Assembly: GCA_902362805.1 (NCBI GenBank)
Contig: CABIXY010000003.1
Span: 154,860-218,859 of the forward strand
Origin: Eubacteriaceae bacterium
Lineage (GTDB): Bacteria; Bacillota; Clostridia; Peptostreptococcales; Anaerovoracaceae
Length of the DNA stretch: 64,000 nt
Direction: 5' to 3'
Translations under genes and position numbers: made by a program
The notes under the pieces: generated by a model
What the model saw: the letters and a program-made list of their open reading frames with translations, nothing else
The model's database searches: none
What the model was told of the DNA's origin: nothing
Shown here: positions 35,206-43,983 of the stretch, in pieces
Layout: the number at the start of each line of letters is the position of its first letter
How positions within the stretch are numbered: position 1 is the first letter of the stretch

Positions 35206-35284
35206 AAGTAATCAATAGAGAATCTGAACCTGACCTTAGTTGTGCAAGTTATTTTTCTTAATTTGCATAGGGGTCAGTTTTTTT
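35206..35284 (+). promoter_or_regulatory. Cold-shock leader with terminator-like hairpin (copy 2)
   Basis: The leader repeats AAGTAATCAATAGAG and ATCTGAACCTG from copy 1. CTGACC (35230-35235) pairs with GGTCAG (35272-35277) and TGCAA (35243-35247) with TTGCA (35263-35267), then seven T (35278-35284). Stem bases differ from copy 1 but pairing is kept. Confidence 0.65.
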
Positions 35285-35322
35285 ATGAAGTTGATACAAA
35301 TAATAAAAATGGAGGTACTGAT

Positions 35323-35535
35323 ATGAATAACGGTACAGTAAAATGGTTTAACTCTGATAAAGGATTTGGTTTCATCAAGAACGATAATGGCGGAGAAGAT
35401 GTATTCGTACATTTCTCATCTATCGTATCTGACGGATTCAAAAGTCTTGACGAAGGACAGAAGGTTTCTTTCGATATCGAAAGCGATCCAAGAAACAGCA
35501 GCAAATTGAGAGCGGTCAACGTACAGGCTTGCTAA
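35323..35535 (+). CDS. Cold-shock protein (CspA family), second copy
   Basis: A 70-residue cold-shock domain with KGFGFIKND and DVFVHFSSI, differing from the first copy at only a few positions. ATG 35323 follows AATGGAGGTACTGAT, identical in the paralogue. A longer frame to 35242 would run through the leader and is not believable. Separate promoters and leaders suggest both copies are independently regulated. Confidence 0.95.
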   Translation: MNNGTVKWFNSDKGFGFIKNDNGGEDVFVHFSSIVSDGFKSLDEGQKVSFDIESDPRNSSKLRAVNVQAC

Positions 35536-35634
35536 TTTGTGCAAAACAGGTAGTTTGTTATTTTAAATATAGTTTTCAGTACGAGATCTAACCATCCATT
35601 TGAATAATTTGTATTTGTAATAAGCACCATCTAA

Positions 35635-35666
35635 GGCAGCAGCTGATAACAGTTGCTGCCTTTTTT
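35635..35666 (+). terminator. Rho-independent terminator of csp copy 2
   Basis: GGCAGCAGCTG (35635-35645) and CAGTTGCTGCC (35650-35660) pair with one G-U, followed by TTTTTT. Confidence 0.9.
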
Positions 35667-35711
35667 CTATGTGTTTTTGTTCTTTGTAAAAAGCGTGGTA
35701 TCTATAAAGAG

Positions 35712-35749
35712 GGTGTTAGTTGACACTAACACCTTGCATGGTATATAAT
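35712..35749 (+). promoter_or_regulatory. feo promoter with palindromic operator
   Basis: GGTGTTAGT (35712-35720) and ACTAACACC (35725-35733) are perfect arms around TGAC. The -35 TTGACA (35720-35725) lies at the palindrome centre; TATAAT (35744-35749) follows after 18 bp. TTAG...CTAA symmetry is reminiscent of DtxR/IdeR-type metal-regulator sites. Confidence 0.65.
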
Positions 35750-35791
35750 ATTTCCAGTTAAGTTTAATTTGTCTCTGGAAAGGAGAAAAAA

Positions 35792-38146
35792 ATGGTACTG
35801 TCAGAGCTGAAAAGGGGAGAAAGCGCCAGGATTGTTTCCGTCGGCGGGAGTGGTTCGCTGCGGCAGCACTTCCTCGATATGGGATTGATCCCTGGAAAGA
35901 CGATCAAGTTTATGAAAGCGGCGCCCATGGGCGATCCGATAGAATATAGAATACGAGGTTATGAACTGACCTTGCGGCTAGGCGACGCGGCAAAAATTCA
36001 AGTACAGCCGGCAGCGGAAGATGGAAAAGAAATCCTCGCTGAGTTAAAGGAGAAGAAAATCGAGCATCCAGGTCTGGGAGAAATGGGCAAGTATCACGTC
36101 AAACAGAAAGGCAGCGCCACCCCCGACGACCAGATGCTGACCTTCGGACTGGCGGGAAACCAAAACTGCGGCAAAACCACCTTGTTTAATCAGCTCACCG
36201 GCTCTAATCAGCATGTGGGCAACTTTCCCGGTGTCACCGTAGATCGGAAAGACGGGCAGATTCGCAAATTCTGCAACACTTTGGTAACGGACTTGCCAGG
36301 GATTTATTCCATGTCGCCGTATACCAACGAAGAGATTGTAACGAGAGAGTTTTTTTTACAGGATAAACCGAAAGGCATCATCAACATTGTAGACGCCACG
36401 AATATTGAGCGAAACCTTTATCTGACCTTACAACTCATCGAACTGGATATTCCCATGGTTCTGGCTCTCAACATGATGGATGAGGTGCGCGAAAACGGCG
36501 GCACAATCAGAATCAATGAGATGGAAGAGGCGCTGGGAATCCCTGTAATTCCGATCTCCGCCTCCAGAAATGAGGGTATTGAGGAATTAATCGACCACGC
36601 TATGCACGTGGCCAAGTTCCATGAATGTCCCGGCCGCATGGACTTCTGTGAACCGGAAGGGGAGGATGGCGGCGCAGTACATCGCTGTCTGCACTCCATC
36701 ATGCATCTGATTGAAGACCATGCCCAGAAGAGTGGGATTCCGGCCAGATTTGCAGCCAGCAAACTGATTGAGGGCGATGATATCATTCTGGAAAAACTCA
36801 AGTTGGATCAAAATGAGAGAGAACTCTTAGAGCATATCATTCTGCAGCTTGAAACAGAGAGCGGCATGGATAGAAACGCGGCTCTCGCCAATATGAGATT
36901 CACCTTTATCGACAAGGTCTGCAATGCCACCGTTGTCCGTCCGAAAGAGAGTAAAGAGCACATTCGAAGCCAGTCTATAGATCAGATTCTGACTGGAAAG
37001 TATACGGCTATCCCCAGCTTTGCGGCGATTATGGCCCTGATTTTCTGGCTCACCTTCGGTGTTATCGGCTCCTGGCTGTCAGATCTGATGGAACAGGGAA
37101 TCGGCAGGCTTACGGAGGTCTGTGACAGCGGACTTACCGCGGTAGACGTCAACCCTGTCATCCACTCACTGATTATCGACGGGGTCTTTGCCGGTGTGGG
37201 CAGCGTCCTCAGTTTCCTGCCCATCATCGTGACCCTGTTCTTCTTTTTATCGTTCTTAGAAGACAGCGGCTATATGGCGAGAGTCGCCTTCGTCATGGAC
37301 AAAATACTCCGTAAAATCGGTCTTTCGGGAAGAAGTTTCGTACCGATGATCATTGGATTTGGCTGCTCGGTACCTGCCATCATGGCTACGAGAACTTTGC
37401 CCTCAGAGAGGGACCGTAAGATGACCATCATGCTGACACCTTTCATGAGCTGTTCTGCAAAACTGCCAATTTACGCATTGCTGACGGCGGCGTTTTTCCC
37501 AAAAAACGGAGCGCTGGTCATGACGATCATGTATTTTACTGGCATCGTGGTGGCAATTTTATATGCCTTGTTTCTGGATAAGACTAAATTCAAAGGAGAA
37601 CCGGTGCCTTTTGTTATGGAACTGCCCAATTACAGATTTCCGGGGATGAAGAGCGTAGGGCGGCTGATCTGGGATAAGGCCAAAGATTTTATTACGAGAG
37701 CTTTTACGGTTATCTTTGTGGCGACCATCATCATCTGGTTTTTACAGACCTTTGACATTCATCTCAATGTGGTGGCTGATTCCAGAGACAGCATGCTGGC
37801 GCTGGTGGGCGGCTGGATCGCTCCTATTTTCGAACCGCTGGGATTTGGAGATTGGAGACTTTCGACCGCATTGATCACTGGCTTTACAGCGAAGGAAAGC
37901 GTGGTCAGCACCATGACCGTTTTGATGGGCGGCAGTACGGCCCTTCTCAAGACACTGTTTACACCCTTCACCGCGATTGTGTTCCTGGTGTTTACACTGC
38001 TGTATACCCCTTGTGTGGCGGCTGTATCGGCAGTAAAGCGGGAGCTGGGCGGAAAATGGGCGCTGATTATCGTCATTGCCCAGTGTCTCATTGCCTGGAT
38101 TGTCGCTTTTGTCGTACATATTGGAGGAACCCTGATGGGGTTTTAG
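35792..38146 (+). CDS. feoB: FeoA-FeoB fusion, ferrous iron transporter
   Basis: A 784-residue inner-membrane Fe2+ transporter. Residues 1-75 are a FeoA-like SH3 domain (MVLSELKRGESARIVSV, HFLDMGLIPG). The G domain (about 120-280) has G1 GNQNCGKTTLFN, G2 PGVTVDRK, G3 DLPGIYS and G4 NMMD. The C-terminal half holds the gate and core helices, including GFGCSVPAIMATRTL and the CSAKLPIYAL segment. FeoA fused to FeoB occurs in several Firmicutes. GGAGAAAAAA precedes ATG 35792. The downstream small Cys-rich membrane protein completes the operon. Confidence 0.95.
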   Translation: MVLSELKRGESARIVSVGGSGSLRQHFLDMGLIPGKTIKFMKAAPMGDPIEYRIRGYELTLRLGDAAKIQVQPAAEDGKEILAELKEKKIEHPGLGEMGKYHVKQKGSATPDDQMLTFGLAGNQNCGKTTLFNQLTGSNQHVGNFPGVTVDRKDGQIRKFCNTLVTDLPGIYSMSPYTNEEIVTREFFLQDKPKGIINIVDATNIERNLYLTLQLIELDIPMVLALNMMDEVRENGGTIRINEMEEALGIPVIPISASRNEGIEELIDHAMHVAKFHECPGRMDFCEPEGEDGGAVHRCLHSIMHLIEDHAQKSGIPARFAASKLIEGDDIILEKLKLDQNERELLEHIILQLETESGMDRNAALANMRFTFIDKVCNATVVRPKESKEHIRSQSIDQILTGKYTAIPSFAAIMALIFWLTFGVIGSWLSDLMEQGIGRLTEVCDSGLTAVDVNPVIHSLIIDGVFAGVGSVLSFLPIIVTLFFFLSFLEDSGYMARVAFVMDKILRKIGLSGRSFVPMIIGFGCSVPAIMATRTLPSERDRKMTIMLTPFMSCSAKLPIYALLTAAFFPKNGALVMTIMYFTGIVVAILYALFLDKTKFKGEPVPFVMELPNYRFPGMKSVGRLIWDKAKDFITRAFTVIFVATIIIWFLQTFDIHLNVVADSRDSMLALVGGWIAPIFEPLGFGDWRLSTALITGFTAKESVVSTMTVLMGGSTALLKTLFTPFTAIVFLVFTLLYTPCVAAVSAVKRELGGKWALIIVIAQCLIAWIVAFVVHIGGTLMGF

Positions 38147-38162
38147 GAGAAAGGGGCAGAGA

Positions 38163-38333
38163 ATGGGATTGATAGATATTTTCATTGTCATAGCGCTTGC
38201 GGCTGCGTTGTTCTTTGCTGTCCGGTTCATACGACGGAGCAAAGGCGGCTGCGGCGGCTGTAGTGGCTGCAGGGGAAACTGCAGCAGCTGTGCGTATAGA
38301 GAAGAGAAAGGACAAAGCCATGGAAAAAGATAA
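38163..38333 (+). CDS. FeoB-associated Cys-rich membrane protein
   Basis: A 56-residue protein: one membrane helix (MGLIDIFIVIALAAALFFAV) followed by RRSKGGCGGCSGCRGNCSSC, typical of the small protein encoded after feoB in many Firmicutes. The Cys cluster may bind iron. AGAAAGGGG lies before ATG 38163, 16 bp after feoB. It overlaps the next gene by 14 bp. Confidence 0.85.
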   Translation: MGLIDIFIVIALAAALFFAVRFIRRSKGGCGGCSGCRGNCSSCAYREEKGQSHGKR

Positions 38334-38958
38334 GCATTTATCCTGTGTGGACTGCGGGGTTTTGCACTGTGATTATCAAAATGCCAGTTACCCCGCCTTC
38401 TGTCTGACGGAGAAGATGACAGAAGAAAAACGGCGGGAAATCATGAGACTTTATGAGGACGGCGAGAACAACAAAGTGATGAAGACCGCCGCGGAAGTAG
38501 AATACGAAGGTTACTGCAAGTGGACCAGAGTACAGGAAATCGTGGAGTTTGCAAGACGAATGGATTTTCAGAAAATCGGCATCGCCACCTGTGCCGGCTT
38601 GATCAGAGAGAGCAGAATTCTCACGAAGATTCTGCGCAGTCATGATTTTGAGGTCTACAGTGCAGTCTGTAAGGTGGGTGCCGTGCCGAAGACCGATGTG
38701 GGCATCGACGAAAAATGCAACGCCGTGGGAAAGAACATGTGCAATCCGATCACCCAGGCGACGCTGCTCAACGAGGCGGGTACTCAGCTGAACATCGTCA
38801 TGGGTCTGTGCGTAGGCCATGACAGTCTATTCTATAAATATTCAGAAGCACTTGTGACGACTTTGGTAGCCAAGGACAGAGTGACTGGCCACAATCCGGC
38901 AGCAGCCCTGTACACGGCAGAATCTTACTACCAGAAGTTATTTGCAGAGAAAGAATAG
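38320..38958 (+). CDS. DUF1847 metal-binding protein
   Basis: A 212-residue protein. The start, LSCVDCGVLHCDYQ followed by PAFC, places four Cys and a His in the first 40 residues, the DUF1847 hallmark. Further Cys-rich segments are IATCAGLIRES, GIDEKCNAVGKNMCNPITQA and MGLCVGHDSLF. The function is unknown. ATG 38320 is chosen because the longer frame overlaps the Cys-rich protein in another frame; AGAAAGGA lies just upstream. Co-transcription with feoB suggests a link to iron. Confidence 0.85.
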   Translation: MEKDKHLSCVDCGVLHCDYQNASYPAFCLTEKMTEEKRREIMRLYEDGENNKVMKTAAEVEYEGYCKWTRVQEIVEFARRMDFQKIGIATCAGLIRESRILTKILRSHDFEVYSAVCKVGAVPKTDVGIDEKCNAVGKNMCNPITQATLLNEAGTQLNIVMGLCVGHDSLFYKYSEALVTTLVAKDRVTGHNPAAALYTAESYYQKLFAEKE

Positions 38959-39034
38959 ATGTGAGACGAACACAAATCTACCTTTCGCAGAATATGATAA
39001 TACTGAAACCAATTTGATAGGGGAGTAGGTAAAT

Positions 39035-40738
39035 ATGATAAGCGTAGCAAATCTGAATGACTTGTTACAAGGGATAACGGATAGAGAGGAACTCATAGAG
39101 GTGACTGCATCTTTTGCAGTAGACAGACAGATCTATCTTTCTTATCCTGTTACGATTCGAGGAGCAGAGGGAGCTTTGATAACACTGCAAAGACAGCAGG
39201 GCTATACGGGTTCTCTCTTTTATATTGATAGCAACGGGGACTTAACCCTTCAAAATATAACCGTCAACGGCAACAAAGCGGCAGTGACCGCAGGCGTTGA
39301 CGAACTGATCTCCGTCAGCGGCGGAAAGCTGACGTTGAATCAGGCAGTTCTGGAAGAGAATAAAGCGATTTCCGGTGGCGGTGCGCTGTATCTTGCTGAT
39401 ACAGGTGCCGTTTGTCTGATGGAAAATAATGCTGCCATCAGAAATTGCGAGGCAGATGGAGGCGGCGGCGGTGCTTTCATCTCCAGCGGCTGTTCCCTCA
39501 CTGCCAGAAATTCTGCTATTACAGGTAATATAGGGGTAGGAGGAGGCGGGATCTATGCCATCGGCACGGTATCCATTGTGCAGAGCCTTCTTTCCAATAA
39601 CAGCGCCGGCCGTCAGCCAGGCGGCGGCATTTATGCGGCGGGCAGTTACTGCACAGTAAGACTTGAGGCCAGCACTGTCAGCGAGAATCTGTCTTCTGAT
39701 TCCGGCGGCGGCATTTATGGTTATAACGGTGCGGCCATCTCGATTGACTCCTGCACCATCTTTGGCAATCAAGGGGGCGGCAATGGAGGTGGTATTGGTA
39801 TCGCCTCCAGCAACGCGGAAACAAAGATAACCGTATCTGGCTGCAAGATTGACAACAACCAGGCTGTCACCGGCGGCGGCCTCTATGGTGTCGGTTCGCT
39901 GACGGAACTATTATTAGAAGCTTGTACGATTCATGGAAACAGTGCCACCCTGGGCGGCGGTATGGCACTCAATCTGGGTGCAGAGGCAGATATCAGCCAA
40001 GGTACGAAGATTGAGGGGAATACGGCGAATAATTTTGGCGGCGGTGTCTATATTGACAATACTTCCGTTGTTCATGTGACGGACAGCACTTTTTCTGCCA
40101 ATATCGCTTCTCGCGGAGGCAGCGGCCTGTATAATGGCGGGCAATTAGGGGTTAAGGGCACTGTGATGATTACAGACGGCGTCAGCATCCCTTCTGCTCG
40201 ACATCTGATCCAGGTGGAGGGTCCTCTGACATCTTCACAGATTCAGATTGAAGCTTCTGACTATGTCGCACCCGGTTCTGGTGCGCCAATTCCGCTGGCG
40301 CAGGCGCAGACGGGATACCCGATTTTGTCTGCGGCTGACGTAGGATCTTTCCTAAAGCCTGCCGTCGGATTTCGAAACTGGAAAGTGGAAGCAAACGCTG
40401 GCAACACCCAGGTTCTCTTGACTCCGGCCATTGTACCGATAGAATATGAAATTTCCTTTCATGGCAATGCGACCTGCTGCACGCCAGCCAGCGACGTACC
40501 TGGACCGGTCTATGTGGAAGCAGGCGGCAGTGGAACGATTCCTGATATCATACCGAAGAGAAAATGTTACAGCTTCGCTGCCTGGAACACTGCGCGAAAC
40601 GGCAGCGGAATCTCATATGCTCCAGGGCAGGTCATCCCAGATGTCAACGGCAGCTTTACACTTTATGCTATTTGGCGGCAAAAGCTCCTTTGCTCTTGCT
40701 GCTGCAAATGTATGTGCCGAAAGACCTTGAGAAGCTAA
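39035..40738 (+). CDS. Right-handed beta-helix protein with InlB-type repeat and Cys-rich tail
   Basis: A 567-residue protein. Residues 40-400 are beta-helix coils with GGGGA/GGGIYA turns, as in polymorphic outer-membrane-type or pectate-lyase-like repeats. Residues 470-550 form an InlB B-repeat (ISFHGNATC...KRKCYSFAAWNTARNGSG...FTLYAIW). The end is LLCSCCCKCMCRK, a dense Cys cluster. There is no signal peptide or anchor, so a spore-coat location is possible but unproven. AGGGGAGTAGG precedes ATG 39035. No enzymatic site was recognised. Confidence 0.8.
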   Translation: MISVANLNDLLQGITDREELIEVTASFAVDRQIYLSYPVTIRGAEGALITLQRQQGYTGSLFYIDSNGDLTLQNITVNGNKAAVTAGVDELISVSGGKLTLNQAVLEENKAISGGGALYLADTGAVCLMENNAAIRNCEADGGGGGAFISSGCSLTARNSAITGNIGVGGGGIYAIGTVSIVQSLLSNNSAGRQPGGGIYAAGSYCTVRLEASTVSENLSSDSGGGIYGYNGAAISIDSCTIFGNQGGGNGGGIGIASSNAETKITVSGCKIDNNQAVTGGGLYGVGSLTELLLEACTIHGNSATLGGGMALNLGAEADISQGTKIEGNTANNFGGGVYIDNTSVVHVTDSTFSANIASRGGSGLYNGGQLGVKGTVMITDGVSIPSARHLIQVEGPLTSSQIQIEASDYVAPGSGAPIPLAQAQTGYPILSAADVGSFLKPAVGFRNWKVEANAGNTQVLLTPAIVPIEYEISFHGNATCCTPASDVPGPVYVEAGGSGTIPDIIPKRKCYSFAAWNTARNGSGISYAPGQVIPDVNGSFTLYAIWRQKLLCSCCCKCMCRKTLRS

Positions 40739-40746
40739 CCAAAAAA

Positions 40747-40779
40747 AGGCTTCGTACTTATCAAAGTACGAAGCCCTTT
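40747..40779. terminator. Bidirectional terminator between convergent genes
   Basis: GGCTTCGTACTT (40747-40758) and AAGTACGAAGCC (40763-40774) form a perfect 12-bp stem, flanked by A on the left and T on the right. Confidence 0.9.
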
Positions 40780-40789
40780 TTGCATTTAT

Positions 40790-41212
40790 TTATCGGAGCA
40801 AAGGCATACTGCCAGTCAATTTGTTCACTTTCTTTTTTGGTCCGCACATGGCAATGCCGAAGTAACTCAGATCACTTTCTGCATTCTTTGCCATCTTTTC
40901 TGTAAACTCGTCATAATCATTGCAGCTCTGGGCAAGGTCGGAAAAATCGACGACGGTTACATCTTCAAATCCAGGCTCGTAGAGCTTCTGGCGGATTTCT
41001 TTGATCAGCTGCGGGTTCCCTTTCAAAATCGGAATCGGGATGGCGATAATGCCCATGTGAATATTGCCGTCGGCATCGATGACATCATCTCCGACTACTT
41101 CGGGCATGACCTTTCCGAGTGTTACGCCAAAGATGGCGGCGGTGTTGACCATATTTCCCAGTGGCAGGTTCTCATCTATAATCATTACGCATTTCTCATT
41201 TTGCAGATTCAT
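40790..41212 (-). CDS. DUF2000 family protein
   Basis: A 140-residue protein of the DUF2000 type, structurally related to peptidyl-tRNA hydrolase II: KCVMIIDENLPLGNMVNTAAIFGVTLG, then IAIPIPILKG and YFGIAMCGPKKKVNKLTGSMPLL. The biochemical role is unknown. It lies 5 bp downstream of an AraC regulator gene, a frequent pairing, and is presumably translated with it. Confidence 0.85.
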   Translation of the reverse strand: MNLQNEKCVMIIDENLPLGNMVNTAAIFGVTLGKVMPEVVGDDVIDADGNIHMGIIAIPIPILKGNPQLIKEIRQKLYEPGFEDVTVVDFSDLAQSCNDYDEFTEKMAKNAESDLSYFGIAMCGPKKKVNKLTGSMPLLR

Positions 41213-41217
41213 ATTTC

Positions 41218-42039
41218 TTATCCTCTTTTCTCAAATATATCTCGGTATACACCGGGAGTTACGCCGATGAACTGGCGGAAAAACCGATTGAAGTGGCTTT
41301 GATCGGAGAAACCTGTCTGTACGGCGGTATCAATAGGGCTGACTCCCTGTTCCAGCAGTTCCTTGGCCCGGTTGATACGAATGGTTTCCAGGTACCGGTA
41401 AGGGGTGATGCCCTTGGTGCGGGTAAAGGCTCTGAGCAGTGTAGATTTACTCAGTGCAGCTGCTTTACAGATATCATCCAGGGTCATGTGGAGGGCATAG
41501 TTGCCCTCAATAAATTGACAGGCGCTTGCAATTTCATCAAGACATTCTCTTTCTTCTTCGCAGACAGGCTGGCTGTATCTTTCGATCAAAAGTGAAATCA
41601 GACAGAGCAGAAGTTCTTCTTTTTCAAATTCTTCTGACCCTTCCATGACCATCTCGTTGATACGATAGATGTGACAGTGGAGTTCCGTGTCAGACACCAG
41701 CGGCTGTGAAAAGGAGGGCAGAAATGCCTTGCCTGTAATCTCCTCGACCAGCTTTTCCATGACTAGAGGACCGATATTCAGGCCATAATAGTTCATAGTC
41801 AGATTGCCGGCAGGGAGGCAGGCGTGGTTCTGCTGCGGATGAAACAGGGTAATATCCCCTGGCACCAGATCATATTCCTTATTTCCGCAAGACATGTGTC
41901 TCTTTCCTTCCCTGATAAAACCCACGACGTAATGATCGTGAAAGTGGTTGGGAAAGGGATGTAAAATGTTTTCAAAGCGATAAGCTTCTATTTGCAGTTC
42001 TTCATCAAAACAAAAAGTGCGCACTTCTTTTTTCATCAA
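41218..42039 (-). CDS. AraC-family regulator with cupin-type sensor
   Basis: A 273-residue protein. Residues 20-150 resemble the AraC N-terminal cupin (FPNHFHDHYVVGFIREGKR, LVPGDITLFHPQQNHAC). The C-terminal pair of HTH motifs spans 175-270: MTLDDICKAAALSKSTLLRAFTRTKGITPYRY and IDTAVQTGFSDQSHFNRFFRQFIGVTPGVYR. The ligand is unknown. It is co-transcribed with the DUF2000 gene; a palindrome 27 bp before its start may be its operator. Confidence 0.9.
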   Translation of the reverse strand: MMKKEVRTFCFDEELQIEAYRFENILHPFPNHFHDHYVVGFIREGKRHMSCGNKEYDLVPGDITLFHPQQNHACLPAGNLTMNYYGLNIGPLVMEKLVEEITGKAFLPSFSQPLVSDTELHCHIYRINEMVMEGSEEFEKEELLLCLISLLIERYSQPVCEEERECLDEIASACQFIEGNYALHMTLDDICKAAALSKSTLLRAFTRTKGITPYRYLETIRINRAKELLEQGVSPIDTAVQTGFSDQSHFNRFFRQFIGVTPGVYRDIFEKRG

Positions 42040-42065
42040 TAGTACCTCCGCGAATGGAGTTGCTT

Positions 42066-42084
42066 CAATTCACAAAGTGAATTG
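42066..42084. promoter_or_regulatory. Palindrome upstream of the AraC gene
   Basis: CAATTCAC (42066-42073) and GTGAATTG (42077-42084) are perfect arms around AAA. A candidate operator for the adjacent AraC gene. Confidence 0.45.
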
Positions 42085-42261
42085 ATGAGAACTCCTTATG
42101 CAACCACCCTGCAAGAGAACGGGCCGTGAGGTCAAGTTCTATTGGCAAAGGGCTGACTGCTTAATTGTATTGTATCACGACTTGCCTCCTTTGGCTTGTA
42201 CGATATCTTCAATTTTGGTATGATAGAGATAGTAAATTTTAGAAACCAGGGAGATGATAGT

Positions 42262-43050
42262 ATGCCTTCAACCTATGCTCACCGTTATTTTGGCGAAAAG
42301 GTGAGAGCGCAGCTTACAGGCAGTGCTGCGGAAATAATCGATCACAAGCGGGAACTCTTTGATATCGGACTGCACGGACCGGATATTTTGTTCTACCATA
42401 AGCCGCTTTTATATAATCAGGTAAATCAACTTGGACGCGACATGCACAAGGAAAAAGGCCGCCGCTTTTTTGGCGATGTGAAGCCGCAGCTTGCAAAGAG
42501 CGTTGATCCAGAGGGAGCGCTGTCCTATATTCTCGGTTTTATCTGTCATTTTGCGTTGGACAGTCAGTGCCACCCTTATGTGGATCAAGCGATTGAGAAG
42601 ACCGGCGTATCCCATATGGAAATCGAGACGGAGTTCGACAAGATGCTCATGCGCCGTGACGGTTTTGACCCTTGGATCTTTGACAGCGCCAGCCATCTGC
42701 ACACTAGCCGCCAGTCGTCGGAGGTCATCGCACCCCTTCTTGGGGTTTCGGAAAAGGATGCGTATGCTGCAGTAAAGGGGATGAAGGGTTACGCGGGTTT
42801 CTTCAAGACGACAAATCCAGTGACCAGGGGTGTTTCTTTTTTCTTTCTCAAGATCAGCGGCTTATCAAAGAACATCCGCGGCCTCTTTCTCAACAAAAAA
42901 GACCATCCCAAGTGCAAAGAGAGCAGTCTCATTCTTGCGCAGAAGCTGGATGAAGCGGTTCCGCTGGGAGCGGCTTTGATAGAAAATTATATGGATTTCC
43001 TTGAGGGGGAGGGGCAGTTATCTGACTCTTTTGAGCGTACCTATGAATAA
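42262..43050 (+). CDS. Zinc-dependent phospholipase C-like protein
   Basis: A 262-residue helical protein with His/Asp ligands like those of bacterial zinc-dependent phospholipase C: MPSTYAHRYFGE, LFDIGLHGPDILFY, FICHFALDSQCHPYVD and HMEIETEFDKMLMRRDG. No signal peptide, so it is cytosolic and may not be a toxin-type lipase. ATG 42262 is preferred because AGGGAGATG lies before it; the frame is open upstream to 42196. The next gene starts 20 bp later. Confidence 0.8.
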   Translation: MPSTYAHRYFGEKVRAQLTGSAAEIIDHKRELFDIGLHGPDILFYHKPLLYNQVNQLGRDMHKEKGRRFFGDVKPQLAKSVDPEGALSYILGFICHFALDSQCHPYVDQAIEKTGVSHMEIETEFDKMLMRRDGFDPWIFDSASHLHTSRQSSEVIAPLLGVSEKDAYAAVKGMKGYAGFFKTTNPVTRGVSFFFLKISGLSKNIRGLFLNKKDHPKCKESSLILAQKLDEAVPLGAALIENYMDFLEGEGQLSDSFERTYE

Positions 43051-43070
43051 AGGTAAATGGAGGTGAAATC

Positions 43071-43907
43071 ATGGGCGTAGAACAGCAATATCTTTCAGAC
43101 GTGGAAGCGATTTTGTCCCATCGCTATGACAATGGGGCGGACCTCTGGGCAACTGAAGACAAGCGGCTGCTGAAGGGATCGCCTTTTTCCACATTTGATA
43201 GTGTTCTCTATCTGCTGGAACTGGGAATGGAGCCGGACGCTCCAATTCTCAAGGAGACGGCAGACTTGATTTTCAGCACCTGGCAGGAGGACGGACGCTT
43301 TCGCATTTACCCTAAGGGCGGCATTTATCCCTGCCAGACAGCCATTGCGGCCAACGTGCTGTGCCACTTGGGATATGTGAATGATGAGAGAATCCAGAAG
43401 ACGTTGCGCTATTTTTTGGACACGCCATATCACGATGGCGGCTGGCGATGTAACAAATTTTCCTTTGGCCGGGGAGAAGAGACGGAACACTCCAATCCGC
43501 AGCCTACCCTGAATGCACTGGATGCCTTCCGCTTCAGCGATTATTTGGATAAGGAGCCTGCCCTTGACCGGGCTGTGGAATTTCTGTTACAGCACTGGGT
43601 GACGCGCAAACCCATCGGACCTTGCCACTATGGCATCGGCACCTTGTTTATGCAGGTGGAATACCCCTTTCGAAACTACAATTTGTTTGAATATGTCTAT
43701 GTCCTGTCTTTTTATGAGTATGCCAGGAAGGACAGCCGTTTTTTAGAGGCTTTTGAAACGTTGGCATCTAAGACGGTTGATGGACAGATCGTGGTGGAAC
43801 GCTTAGTCCCCAAATTAGCAAAGCTTTCTTTCTGCAGAAAAGGACAGCCTAGTGTTTTGGCGACAAAACGCTTTCATGAGATATTAGAAAATCTGGGGCG
43901 CCCTTGA
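43071..43907 (+). CDS. Prenyltransferase/squalene-cyclase-fold protein
   Basis: A 278-residue protein with alpha-toroid repeats like those in terpenoid cyclases and protein prenyltransferases (DSVLYLLELGM, TAIAANVLCHLGY, RYFLDTPYHDGGWRCNKF, PTLNALDAFRFSDY). It lacks the DxDD motif of squalene-hopene cyclase, and it is too short for a full cyclase. The role is unknown. It follows the phospholipase-like gene with a GGAGGTGA site, so the two form an operon. Confidence 0.75.
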   Translation: MGVEQQYLSDVEAILSHRYDNGADLWATEDKRLLKGSPFSTFDSVLYLLELGMEPDAPILKETADLIFSTWQEDGRFRIYPKGGIYPCQTAIAANVLCHLGYVNDERIQKTLRYFLDTPYHDGGWRCNKFSFGRGEETEHSNPQPTLNALDAFRFSDYLDKEPALDRAVEFLLQHWVTRKPIGPCHYGIGTLFMQVEYPFRNYNLFEYVYVLSFYEYARKDSRFLEAFETLASKTVDGQIVVERLVPKLAKLSFCRKGQPSVLATKRFHEILENLGRP

Positions 43908-43921
43908 TGGAAAGCAGTATA

Positions 43922-43959
43922 AAAGCCTCTCCAATGGCGGCTGCAACTGGAGAGGCTTT
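43922..43959. terminator. Bidirectional terminator between convergent genes
   Basis: AAAGCCTCTCCA (43922-43933) and TGGAGAGGCTTT (43948-43959) form a perfect 12-bp stem. Confidence 0.85.
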
Positions 43960-43983
43960 AGATTGGCGAAAATGACGCAGGAT

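Noticed and set aside
38197..38319. Upstream extension of the DUF1847 frame
   Set aside because: It overlaps the Cys-rich membrane protein in another frame; the ATG at 38320 directly precedes the conserved Cys motif.
42262..43050. Secreted phospholipase C toxin
   Set aside because: No signal peptide is present; only the family resemblance is supported.
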